From NCBI GenBank assembly GCA_016873835.1, contig VGVY01000005.1:25987-89986 (forward strand): a stretch of DNA of 64,000 nt, in the 5' to 3' direction. The translations under genes were made by a program, and so were the position numbers. The notes below the pieces were generated by a model. The model was not told where the DNA came from, ran no database searches, and worked only from the letters and a program-made list of their open reading frames with translations. Shown piece by piece: positions 57,153 through 64,000 of the stretch. The first letter of the stretch is position 1, and each line of letters opens with the position of its first letter. Source of the DNA: Ignavibacteria bacterium (lineage in GTDB: Bacteria; Bacteroidota; Ignavibacteria; Ignavibacteriales; Melioribacteraceae).

Positions 57153-57470
57153 CTATTTTATTTCTAATTCCATTTTTAAAAGTGCAGCAGCAAGAGTCTT
57201 GCCTTGTGCATCATGCATAAGAGAAACCGTTCCTCCGCCTCCTAAAGTATTATGCAATAAAAAATTTAAAGCACGGATATTCGGCAATTCAAATCTTTCA
57301 ACTTTTCCGTGACAGATACCTTCAAAGTGTTTTTTGACTTTTTCGGCTGTTAAATATTTTTTAATTATTTCATAACCATTATCATCATATGCAATAATAC
57401 CAATATTTGCAGCGTCACCCTTATCTCCGCTACGCCCGTGTGCAATATCAATTAATTTTATTTTTTTCAT
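57153..57470 (-). CDS. AtuA-like C-terminal domain protein
   Basis: A 105-residue protein with KLIDIAHGRSGDKGDAANIGI at the start and LNFLLHNTLGGGGTVSLMHDAQGKTLA at the end. It equals the separate C-terminal domain found after DUF1446 in AtuA. The upstream AtuA gene overlaps its ATG by 4 bases, so the two form one functional unit as two chains. It may be a subunit of an acyl-CoA-processing enzyme of terpenoid or branched-acid degradation. Role inferred from the partner. Confidence 0.85.
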   Translation of the reverse strand: MKKIKLIDIAHGRSGDKGDAANIGIIAYDDNGYEIIKKYLTAEKVKKHFEGICHGKVERFELPNIRALNFLLHNTLGGGGTVSLMHDAQGKTLAAALLKMELEIK

Positions 57471-58828
57471 GTAGTCACAATCTCAACTATTGGTTTAACT
57501 AGTTTTTTAGACATTAGCGCTGGCCAATAAGCAATCACTTCATTTGGCTTCGGTCTGCCGCCAGCAAAACCAGTAACACTCGGAGGACCAGTTAAAATTA
57601 AAGGTGCAATTTCTTTCCCGAACATTTCAACTTCATGATGACTGTGATTGCGAACACCAATTCTTAGAACAACTTCATTAAAATCTTTTTGGTCTTCTGC
57701 TAATGGTCCGTGACAAGCATTCACTCCTAAAAATTCTGTTCTAATTTCATCAAACTGAAGACCCATATCTTTCAATCTAATTCGTAAAATTTCATCAGCT
57801 TTTTTGGCTTTCTCAAAAGCATCAGGCCATGAATATGTTAAATTGCCGATTGCAGTATAACCATCATGATAAGCCATTGACACTTTATATAAATCTGTGG
57901 CCGGCTTTCCCTTTACATTATAAACTTTGACTCTATCCTTTTCAACTTGTTCTAATTTAATTGAAGTAAAATCTGCAATGCATTCTGGTGTTATATAATT
58001 TATTGGGTCACCAATTTCATATAATAGTTGTTCACTTACAGTTTCAACTGAAACAGAACCGCCGGTATCTGGATGTTTTGTAATTATCACATCTCCGTTT
58101 GGATACGCTTCAGCAATCGGGAATCCAATTCTTGCTAAATCAGGAACTGAACGCCAATCGCCCAAAAAATTTCCACCGCTTGCTTGTCCGCCGCATTCAA
58201 GTATATGCCCGGCAACAACACCAGCAGCAAGTTTATTCCAATCATCCCATTTCCATTTGAACTCATGAATCATAGCAGCGTAGGTTAAAGAAGTATCTGT
58301 CGTTCTTCCGGTTATTACAATCTGCGCTCCTTTTTTTAATGCAGCAACAATTGGTCGAGCACCGAAATAAACATTTGCGCTTATCAACTTTTCTTTTACT
58401 TCATGAATCTCTCGATCGTTTTCCATATTCTTCAAACCAGCTTTTCTTTTCATCAAACCATCAATTGAATCGAGAATATCATCACCAGAAACTACGCCAA
58501 GCTTCAATCCACGGATTCCAAGTTTATGGGCACAGTTTACAATTTCATCAACACATGCTTTCGGATTAGCACCTCCGCCATTTGTGATCACTTTAATATT
58601 CTTTTCAACAATGTGAGGAAGAAGATCTTTTAATATATGAGTTAAATCCCTTGCATATCCGGCGGATGGATTTCTCTTTTTCTGTTTTTGCATAATGGAC
58701 ATTGTTACTTCTGCAAGAAAGTCCATCATCAAATAATCTATTGGACCTTTGGTTACTTGCTGAAGCGGAATTGACTGCAAATCACCCCAAAAACCTTGTC
58801 CGGATGCAATTCGAATTTTTTCTTTCAA
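57467..58828 (-). CDS. AtuA-family (DUF1446) protein
   Basis: A 453-residue protein of the DUF1446 family, first described as AtuA in acyclic terpene utilisation. Visible blocks: IRIASGQGFWGDLQSI, DLTHILKDLLPHIVEKNIKVITNGGGANPKACVD, IVITGRTTDTSLTYAAM and ECGGQASGGNFLGDW. It has no fused C-terminal domain; that is encoded by the next gene with a 4-base overlap. The start is TTG at 58828. It lies downstream of DUF35, thiolase and HMG-CoA synthase genes on the same strand, consistent with an acyl-CoA pathway. Reaction unknown. Confidence 0.88.
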   Translation of the reverse strand: MKEKIRIASGQGFWGDLQSIPLQQVTKGPIDYLMMDFLAEVTMSIMQKQKKRNPSAGYARDLTHILKDLLPHIVEKNIKVITNGGGANPKACVDEIVNCAHKLGIRGLKLGVVSGDDILDSIDGLMKRKAGLKNMENDREIHEVKEKLISANVYFGARPIVAALKKGAQIVITGRTTDTSLTYAAMIHEFKWKWDDWNKLAAGVVAGHILECGGQASGGNFLGDWRSVPDLARIGFPIAEAYPNGDVIITKHPDTGGSVSVETVSEQLLYEIGDPINYITPECIADFTSIKLEQVEKDRVKVYNVKGKPATDLYKVSMAYHDGYTAIGNLTYSWPDAFEKAKKADEILRIRLKDMGLQFDEIRTEFLGVNACHGPLAEDQKDFNEVVLRIGVRNHSHHEVEMFGKEIAPLILTGPPSVTGFAGGRPKPNEVIAYWPALMSKKLVKPIVEIVTT

Positions 58829-58896
58829 GTATAACCTATAATTATTGCTCGCAAAGATAAAAAAGGTAGGGATGGAATAAAAATGATATGATATTT

Positions 58897-58961
58897 CTTT
58901 GCGTTTTTTGCGAAAACTTTGCGCCCTTTAAGTTTAACTCTTTAACCGCAAAGAACGCAGA
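58897..58961. repeat. Inverted repeat with CTTTGCG core upstream of the AtuA gene
   Basis: GCGTTTTTTGCG (58901-58912) and CGCAAAGAACGC (58948-58959) are complementary at 11 of 12 positions, separated by a segment with CTTTGCGCCCTTTAAG and TTTAACCGCAAAG. The element sits in the 165-base gap between DUF35 and AtuA genes. It resembles non-coding dispersed repeats of this phylum and could interrupt or terminate the operon. Confidence 0.6.
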
Positions 58962-58993
58962 TAAAAAATTCATAATGACGAAAATCAATTAAT

Positions 58994-59383
58994 TCATAGT
59001 AGTATTGCTTTATACCCATAACAATGTAAACCCGATTTTCCTTCATCCTGAATTTTTCTAAATACTAATTTGACTTTAGCACCAAGCGCAACTCTTTCCA
59101 CATCGCAATCTGCAACTTGAGTAGTTAAACGAGCACCATCATTCAATTCAATTATTGCAACAACATAAGGAGTCTCTTTCGAAAATTTATCCGGTCCAAC
59201 TTTTATAATTGTAAACGTTAAAATTTTTCCTTCTCTGCTTAGATGATACGGTTCAAAACTTTTTGATTTACACTTTGGACAAACTAATCTTGGCGGAAAT
59301 GCAATGTAACTGCATTTTGTACATTTCCCACCTTCAAGTCTGTAACGTTGTGGAATATCGCGATGATATCTTGGACTAATCAT
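58994..59383 (-). CDS. DUF35 zinc-ribbon/OB-fold protein, thiolase partner
   Basis: The 129-residue protein has an N-terminal zinc ribbon ([21 protein letters not shown], four Cys, split across about residues 20-40) and an OB-fold. These bind acyl-CoA substrates and scaffold thiolase/HMG-CoA synthase complexes in archaea. ATG 59383 overlaps the thiolase stop in the form ATGA, with GGAGGC upstream, so it is preferred to ATG 59410. The gene is in the order HMGS-thiolase-DUF35, the archaeal complex order. Strong family match. Confidence 0.9.
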   Translation of the reverse strand: MISPRYHRDIPQRYRLEGGKCTKCSYIAFPPRLVCPKCKSKSFEPYHLSREGKILTFTIIKVGPDKFSKETPYVVAIIELNDGARLTTQVADCDVERVALGAKVKLVFRKIQDEGKSGLHCYGYKAILL

Positions 59384-60531
59384 ACTGCCTCCAAAATGTG
59401 AATGATACAACTTGCACCAGAACCGCCCATATTTTGTGCTAATCCATATTTTGCTTTTTTAACTTGTCTTTCTCCAGATTGCCCAGTCAATTGCTCATAG
59501 CATTCTATAATTTGAGCTATTCCGGTTGCACCAACGGGATGGCCTTTTGATTTCAATCCACCGCTTGTATTGATAGGAATTTTTCCGTCAATTGCAGTCA
59601 TTCCCTTTTCTGCAGCTTCACCGCCTTTCCCTTTTTCAAAAAAACCTAAATCTTCTGTAACTACAACTTCTGCAATAGTAAAACAATCATGCACCTCAGC
59701 AAAACTTATGTCCTTTGGTTTTAACTTAGCTTGTTTGAATACTTTCTCGGCTGCAACAGAAACACATTTTAGTGATGTGAGACTTTCTCTGCTGTGCAAT
59801 GCAATTGTATCCGATGATTGGGATGATGCTTTTATTTTAATAAATGGTCTTTTCAATTTTTTTGCAACATCAAGTGAAGCAAGTATAACAGCAGCACCTC
59901 CATCGCTCACTGGAGAACAGTCAAGAAGTCTTAATGGATTTGCAACCATTGTTGATTTCATTACTTGTTCTAAAGTAATTGGAGAACGAAATTGTGCGTT
60001 CGGATTCATCGAACCATTTTTATGATTTTTGACAGCTACAGCAGCTAATTGTTCGCGTGTTGTTTTGTAATCATGCATATATGACCGCGCAATCATTGCA
60101 TATAATCCCGGGAAAGTAATTCCATGATATACTTCATATTCTTGGTCAGCGGCAGTAGCTAAAGCTTCTGTAACGTCAGCACCATCAGTCATTTTTTCAA
60201 CACCGCCGGCAAGAACAATATCACTGTGCCCAGAAGCAACCTCAAAAAATGCTGAACGAAATGCAGCGCCTCCTGAAGCACAAGCACTTTCTACTCGCGT
60301 TGCTGGAATTGGTGCAACTCCAAGATAATCTGCCATTACTGCACCAACATGTTCTTGACCTACAAACAATCCGCTTGACATTGTTCCGATATACATTGAA
60401 TCAATATGATCAACTCCAGAATTTTCTATTGCTTTTAATGATGCTTCAACAAAAATATCTCGAAAAGAATCTTTCCAAAGTTCACCGAACTTTGTAATGC
60501 CAACACCTACTACAGCTACATCTCTCATCAT
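59380..60531 (-). CDS. Thiolase-family acetyl-CoA acetyltransferase (archaeal/SCP2 type)
   Basis: The 383-residue protein has the catalytic Cys in [15 protein letters not shown] (near residue 85), an active His in [10 protein letters not shown] and [14 protein letters not shown] near the end. It is of the SCP-x/archaeal thiolase type that joins two acetyl-CoA units, with the product passed to HMG-CoA synthase. GGAGGG precedes the two adjacent ATGs (60531, 60528). It lies 6 bases after the HMGS gene and overlaps DUF35. Acetoacetyl-CoA formation or cleavage is expected; direction unknown. Confidence 0.9.
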   Translation of the reverse strand: MMRDVAVVGVGITKFGELWKDSFRDIFVEASLKAIENSGVDHIDSMYIGTMSSGLFVGQEHVGAVMADYLGVAPIPATRVESACASGGAAFRSAFFEVASGHSDIVLAGGVEKMTDGADVTEALATAADQEYEVYHGITFPGLYAMIARSYMHDYKTTREQLAAVAVKNHKNGSMNPNAQFRSPITLEQVMKSTMVANPLRLLDCSPVSDGGAAVILASLDVAKKLKRPFIKIKASSQSSDTIALHSRESLTSLKCVSVAAEKVFKQAKLKPKDISFAEVHDCFTIAEVVVTEDLGFFEKGKGGEAAEKGMTAIDGKIPINTSGGLKSKGHPVGATGIAQIIECYEQLTGQSGERQVKKAKYGLAQNMGGSGASCIIHILEAV

Positions 60532-60537
60532 TCCCTC

Positions 60538-61584
60538 CTACTCATTAAGAATTATTTTCTTTCTGAATTTTGCATACTGACCATAGTCAAGATATATCTT
60601 ATCATTATCTAACATGTCTCTAAGTTTAGGCGCAAGATTTCTAACTTTTTCAATTTCATCTGTCACTTGAAAAATAAATCCGTCACTCCCGGCACCTGAA
60701 CCAAACGATACCATAAAAATTTTATCCCCTGGTTTTGCAACATCAAGGATTGCCGCAAGTCCAGTTGGTGATGAGCCAGAATAAGTATTACCCATCCAAG
60801 GAACAATCCAACCAACTTCCATTTGTTCTTTGGTGAATCCGAGTTTCTTGCCAACTTCTTGAGGAAATTTTCCATTAGGCATATGAAAAACAGCAAATTG
60901 AAAATCTGATGGAATCATTCCTGATTTTTCAAGCAAACTTTTTCCAGAATTGTAAATATGTTTAAAGTAAGCTGGCTCACCAGTGAATCTTCCAGCATGT
61001 CGCGGATAAAACTCATGTTCCCTTCTCCAAAAATCAGGAGTATCAGAAGTATAGGAATGAGTAAATAAAATTTCAGCAACAACTTTTTCTTTACCCATAA
61101 TAAATGCAGCACCTCCAGCAGAAGCAGAATACTCAAGAGCATCTCCCGGGGCTCCTTGCGAAGTATCAGCTCCTATTCCAAGTGCATAATCCATTTCTCC
61201 GGCTTTAACTAAACTATATGCAACATACATTGCTTCCGAACCGGCTTTACATGCAAACTCGTAACTTGCAACATGGACGTGAGGACCAATTCCGAGTGCA
61301 TCAATTAAAATTGTTCCGCTAGGTTTAACTGCATAGGGATGAGATTCTGATCCAATATAAACAGCGCCAATTTTTTGAGGATCAATTTTTGCACGTTGCA
61401 GTGCAGATCGAGCGGCTTCAACTGAAATTGTAATTGTATCTTCATCTAATCCGGGAACTGTTTTTTCATATAACAACAAGCCACGCTTGAGAGCATTTGC
61501 ATCCGCGCCCCATTGTTTTGCAATATCTTCTACTTTTATTCTGTATCGTGGGAGATAGGAACCGTAACCGACAATTCCATACAT
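60538..61584 (-). CDS. Archaeal-type hydroxymethylglutaryl-CoA synthase-like protein
   Basis: A 348-residue thiolase-fold enzyme starting MYGIVGYGSYLPRYRIKVED. The catalytic Cys is in ASYEFACKAGSEAMYVA near residue 115, the His in VFHMPNGKFPQEVGKKLG near 233, and the late loop reads VSFGSGAGSDGF. It matches archaeal HMGS, which condenses acetyl-CoA with acetoacetyl-CoA. With thiolase and DUF35 this is the archaeal three-part set. AGGAGGCACT precedes ATG 61584. No HMG-CoA reductase is visible in the window. Since AtuA genes follow, degradation of branched acids (reverse or related condensation) is an alternative to mevalonate synthesis. Confidence 0.88.
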   Translation of the reverse strand: MYGIVGYGSYLPRYRIKVEDIAKQWGADANALKRGLLLYEKTVPGLDEDTITISVEAARSALQRAKIDPQKIGAVYIGSESHPYAVKPSGTILIDALGIGPHVHVASYEFACKAGSEAMYVAYSLVKAGEMDYALGIGADTSQGAPGDALEYSASAGGAAFIMGKEKVVAEILFTHSYTSDTPDFWRREHEFYPRHAGRFTGEPAYFKHIYNSGKSLLEKSGMIPSDFQFAVFHMPNGKFPQEVGKKLGFTKEQMEVGWIVPWMGNTYSGSSPTGLAAILDVAKPGDKIFMVSFGSGAGSDGFIFQVTDEIEKVRNLAPKLRDMLDNDKIYLDYGQYAKFRKKIILNE

Positions 61585-61667
61585 AGTGCCTCCTAATTTC
61601 TTTAAGATTATCAGGAGTAAAGGAAAGTATAATTAAGATTACTCAACACAAGTTAAAAATAGATTTA

Positions 61668-62594
61668 TCAACTTTCTATAATTTTCTTATGGATTATATT
61701 AGCTATTAAGTCTGAATTAAAATGCGAATCAACATCAATCCACTCAATTCTTTTGTCTTTTCTGAACCACGTCATTTGCCTTTTTGCGTAATGACGAGTA
61801 TTGCGTTTTATTAATTCGACTGCTCGCTCAAAAATTATTTCATTTCTAAGAAATGAAATAATTTCTTTATAGCCAACAGTATTGAGAGAATTCAATTCAG
61901 ATGAATAACCTAATTTTAAAATATTTTTTACCTCATCAATAAAACCATCAGAAATCATTTGGTCAACTCTTGAGTCAATATTTTGATATAAAGTTTTTCT
62001 ATCCCATAACAATCCAAATTGATAAAAGACAAAAAGTGAGTTTCGGTTTTGTTTTTGTTGCAATTGCCAAATAGGCTGTCCAGTAATGTGGAGAACTTCC
62101 AAAGCACGTATTACTCTTTTCCAATTTTGCGGCAGCATTTTAGATGCTGATTCTGGATCAACTTTTCTTAGTTCATCGTACAAATATGCGTTGCCAAGTT
62201 TTTCTCTTTTTAATAGAAGTTCTTTACGGTAATCTTCATCAGAATCAACTTTATCAAATATTCCATCAATAAGTGCTTTGATATATAAACCAGAGCCGCC
62301 AGCTATTACTGGTATTTTTTTATTGCTGTGTAATTGATTAATGATTTTTGTTGCATCTATTTCAAATCGGCTTACATTGTAGTGTTCATCAGGCAATAAA
62401 TAATCAATTAAATGATGTTTGACAAGATTTAATTCTGTGGTTGTAGGTTTTGCCGTTCCAATTGTTAATAGTTTATAGATTTGTCGACTGTCTGCAGAAA
62501 TAATTTCAGAGTTAATTTTTAACGCGAGATCAAGTGCAATCTTAGTTTTGCCGGAACAAGTTGGACCAACTATTGCAATTACTTTTCTTTCCAT
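61668..62594 (-). CDS. miaA: tRNA dimethylallyltransferase
   Basis: A 308-residue enzyme that adds dimethylallyl to A37 of tRNAs reading U-starting codons. The P-loop VGPTCSGKTKIALDLAL, then SADSRQIYKLLTIGTAKP, VIAGGSGLYIKALIDGIFD and the C-terminal RHYAKRQMTWFRKDKRIEW are all typical. Its start overlaps the end of pcm by 16 bases, implying coupled translation. This is a standard housekeeping gene. Confidence 0.95.
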   Translation of the reverse strand: MERKVIAIVGPTCSGKTKIALDLALKINSEIISADSRQIYKLLTIGTAKPTTTELNLVKHHLIDYLLPDEHYNVSRFEIDATKIINQLHSNKKIPVIAGGSGLYIKALIDGIFDKVDSDEDYRKELLLKREKLGNAYLYDELRKVDPESASKMLPQNWKRVIRALEVLHITGQPIWQLQQKQNRNSLFVFYQFGLLWDRKTLYQNIDSRVDQMISDGFIDEVKNILKLGYSSELNSLNTVGYKEIISFLRNEIIFERAVELIKRNTRHYAKRQMTWFRKDKRIEWIDVDSHFNSDLIANIIHKKIIES

Positions 62595-63217
62595 CCTTCA
62601 CGTCCAATTAATGGAACAAATGCAAAGTAAGGAACTTCATCGGTAGTAAACTCTTCTTCTGAAGCTTTTGTAATAATTTTTAAAATTTGTGTTGAGCGGT
62701 CGCCGACTGGTATTACTAACTTTCCATTAATAGCTAATTGCTTCAGAAGATTTTTGGGAACACTTGGACTACCGGCAGTTACAATGATGCCATCAAAAGG
62801 AGAAAATTCTTCCCATCCAATTGAACCATCACTGCATCGAGCTGCAATATTATAGCCAAGTTTATCAAATATTTTTAATGCGCTGTTGTACAAGTTGTTG
62901 TTGCGTTCTATGGTAAAAACTTTTGCACCCATTTCATATAGAATTGCTGCTTGATAACCAGAACCAGTACCAATTTCTAATATTTTTTGATTTGGTTTAG
63001 GATTAAGCGATTGAGTCATGAATGCAACTGTATACGGTTGAGAGATTGTTTGATCATAGCCGATAGGAAGTGCTACATCCTTATATGCATTTGGGATCAT
63101 TATCTCGGGAACAAATTGATGACGTTCAATTTTTGTAATAGCTGCGAGCAACGATTTATTTTGAATTCCTTTTTTCTTTAACAGATCAATTAGTTCATTT
63201 CGTTCGGTTTCGTACAT
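62579..63217 (-). CDS. pcm: Protein-L-isoaspartate O-methyltransferase
   Basis: A 212-residue methyltransferase that repairs isoaspartyl residues with S-adenosylmethionine. Motifs: PIGYDQTISQPYTVAFMTQ near residue 50 (substrate loop), the SAM site ILEIGTGSGYQAAILYEMG near 80, and GKLVIPVGDRSTQ near 165. It starts at ATG 63217 and overlaps miaA by 16 bases. It is divergent from the DUF2179-type membrane protein, 64 bases away. Confidence 0.95.
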   Translation of the reverse strand: MYETERNELIDLLKKKGIQNKSLLAAITKIERHQFVPEIMIPNAYKDVALPIGYDQTISQPYTVAFMTQSLNPKPNQKILEIGTGSGYQAAILYEMGAKVFTIERNNNLYNSALKIFDKLGYNIAARCSDGSIGWEEFSPFDGIIVTAGSPSVPKNLLKQLAINGKLVIPVGDRSTQILKIITKASEEEFTTDEVPYFAFVPLIGREGWKEK

Positions 63218-63281
63218 AATAAATATTATTATATTTTTGTTCCGCTAAAATAAAATTAATATTCATAACAATATAATCTTT

Positions 63282-63803
63282 ATGTCAATAGAAATAATTT
63301 TAGGTGCATTACTCATTATGACAATGAGAATTGCTGATGTTACACTTGGTACTTTTCGCACAATTTTGGTTGTTCAAGGAAGAAAATATTATGCAGCTTT
63401 AACCGGATTCTTTGAAGTTTTAATTTGGATTTTTGCAATGCGATTTATAGTGCAGAATATGGATCATACAATTAATCTGATTGGTTATGCTTGCGGTTTT
63501 GCTCTCGGCAACATTTTAGGAATATCTCTAGAACAAAGAGTTGCTTTAGGGTTTGTGCAAATTAATATTGTGTCACTTCATCACACTGATGAAATTGCAG
63601 ATAAACTAAGAGTATCAAAATATGGGGTTACTATTCTACCGGCTGAAGGAAGTGCCGGAGGTGTTTCTATATTATTGATTATTGCAAAAAGAAGATTCCT
63701 CAGGGATATTATTAAGATTGTTGAATCAATAGATAAAAAAGCATTTATTACAGTTCACCAGTCAAGACCTTATCGAGGGTTTGTTCATGGGGCAAGAGTT
63801 TAG
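63282..63803 (+). CDS. DUF2179/UPF0316-type membrane protein
   Basis: The 173-residue protein has three N-terminal membrane helices (about 5-82, including MTMRIADVTLGTFRTILVVQGRK, in two parts) and a C-terminal soluble DUF2179-like domain (GVTILPAEGSAGGVSILLIIAKRR ... SIDKKAFITVHQ). UPF0316/DUF5698 members are short membrane proteins of unknown role. ATG 63282 starts it. It is divergent from pcm and is the last gene in the window before the tRNA-Gly-like fragment. Confidence 0.82.
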   Translation: MSIEIILGALLIMTMRIADVTLGTFRTILVVQGRKYYAALTGFFEVLIWIFAMRFIVQNMDHTINLIGYACGFALGNILGISLEQRVALGFVQINIVSLHHTDEIADKLRVSKYGVTILPAEGSAGGVSILLIIAKRRFLRDIIKIVESIDKKAFITVHQSRPYRGFVHGARV

Positions 63804-63890
63804 CAATTATTTAGCTCATAATTTGAAATGAAGGAACCAGAATATTATATTTACACACGCTTTTATAGAATGTTCTAAAAATTTTGATTT

Positions 63891-63960
63891 GCGGGAATAG
63901 CTTCCCGATGAAGTCGGGAGTAGAGCGTCCCGATTTATCGGGACCAAGTTTGATGTTGGA
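63891..63960 (+). pseudogene. tRNA-Gly-like fragment split by palindromes
   Basis: GCGGGAATAGCT (63891-63902) equals the start of typical tRNA-Gly genes. After a palindrome, GTAGAGCG (63920-63927) supplies the second half of the D-arm. After a second palindrome, CCAAGTTTGATGTTGG resembles the anticodon 3' strand and variable loop. The D-loop bases CAGTTG are replaced by the first palindrome, so it cannot be a working tRNA. No GIY-YIG gene is seen before the window ends. Confidence 0.6.
63903..63943. repeat. Two palindromes inside the tRNA-Gly-like fragment
   Basis: TCCCGA-TGAAG-TCGGGA (63903-63919) and TCCCGAT-TT-ATCGGGA (63928-63943) are perfect hairpins. The second shares TCCCGAT/ATCGGGA with the palindrome at 49150-49168. 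They interrupt the tRNA-like sequence in the D-loop and anticodon arm. Confidence 0.85.
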
Positions 63961-64000
63961 TTCCGATAAAAAAGTGAGTTCTTAAAAAATTTGAAATGCG

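Noticed and set aside
59570..60025. Plus-strand frame of 151 codons inside the thiolase gene
   Set aside because: Shadow of a gene with intact catalytic motifs; no start signal.

Overview
The window is AT-rich, gene-dense bacterial DNA, mostly in long minus-strand runs. It points to the FCB group, most likely an Ignavibacteria-like member of the Bacteroidota/Chlorobiota. The signs are a DUF4835 (PorD-type) protein next to a PorV/PorQ-like barrel, a TonB-dependent receptor paired with a DUF4249 lipoprotein, two-component-type propeller and PEGA lipoproteins, an FN3-like module of the kind that precedes type IX sorting domains, a monomeric NADP isocitrate dehydrogenase, and frequent TTG starts. 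The taxonomy is inferred from gene content, not from a marker phylogeny.

Layout. 1-21.5 kb is almost entirely minus strand and mainly housekeeping: a truncated NfeD protease, agmatinase, yajC, tgt, a broken DCC-family gene, rhodanese, a CorC/HlyC protein, a UbiA prenyltransferase, an acyl-CoA mutase large subunit, mutL, folA, thyX, HIT, an EF-G paralogue, monomeric icd, maf and a MATE pump. 21.6-28.4 kb holds regulators, tRNA-Ala, a PhoD-like phosphatase, a haem lipoprotein, and three genes (SDR, serine palmitoyltransferase, GNAT-like acyltransferase) that fit a bacterial ceramide pathway. 28.4-32.2 kb is envelope/type IX-related. 32.1-41 kb has an OFOR (alpha plus fused beta-gamma) divergent from a glutaryl-CoA dehydrogenase, an isocitrate/homoisocitrate-type dehydrogenase, CstA and a Lys4-like homoaconitase. 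Together these could make and consume 2-oxoadipate. 41-49 kb is surface uptake: a propeller lipoprotein, DUF4249 plus receptor, and a second receptor set that looks metal-related.

49.1-49.6 kb is the most unusual stretch. A small GIY-YIG nuclease gene lies between a broken 5' half of tRNA-Ser, whose D-loop is split by two palindromes, and an intact tRNA-Ser(GCU). A tRNA-Gly-like fragment split by the same type of palindrome lies at the right edge of the window (63.9 kb). This suggests a tRNA-targeting, GIY-YIG-associated element family.

49.7-55.1 kb carries a PerR-katG pair, a C_GCAxxG_C_C protein and a PspC/LiaF-like pair. 55.1-63.8 kb is again mostly minus strand: a short MGMT-like protein, YjbQ, prfB with a programmed +1 frameshift at UAA rather than the usual UGA, a five-gene AtuA/AtuA-like/DUF35/thiolase/HMG-CoA-synthase cluster, miaA, pcm and a DUF2179-type membrane protein. 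I saw no rRNA, CRISPR array, transposase or prophage.
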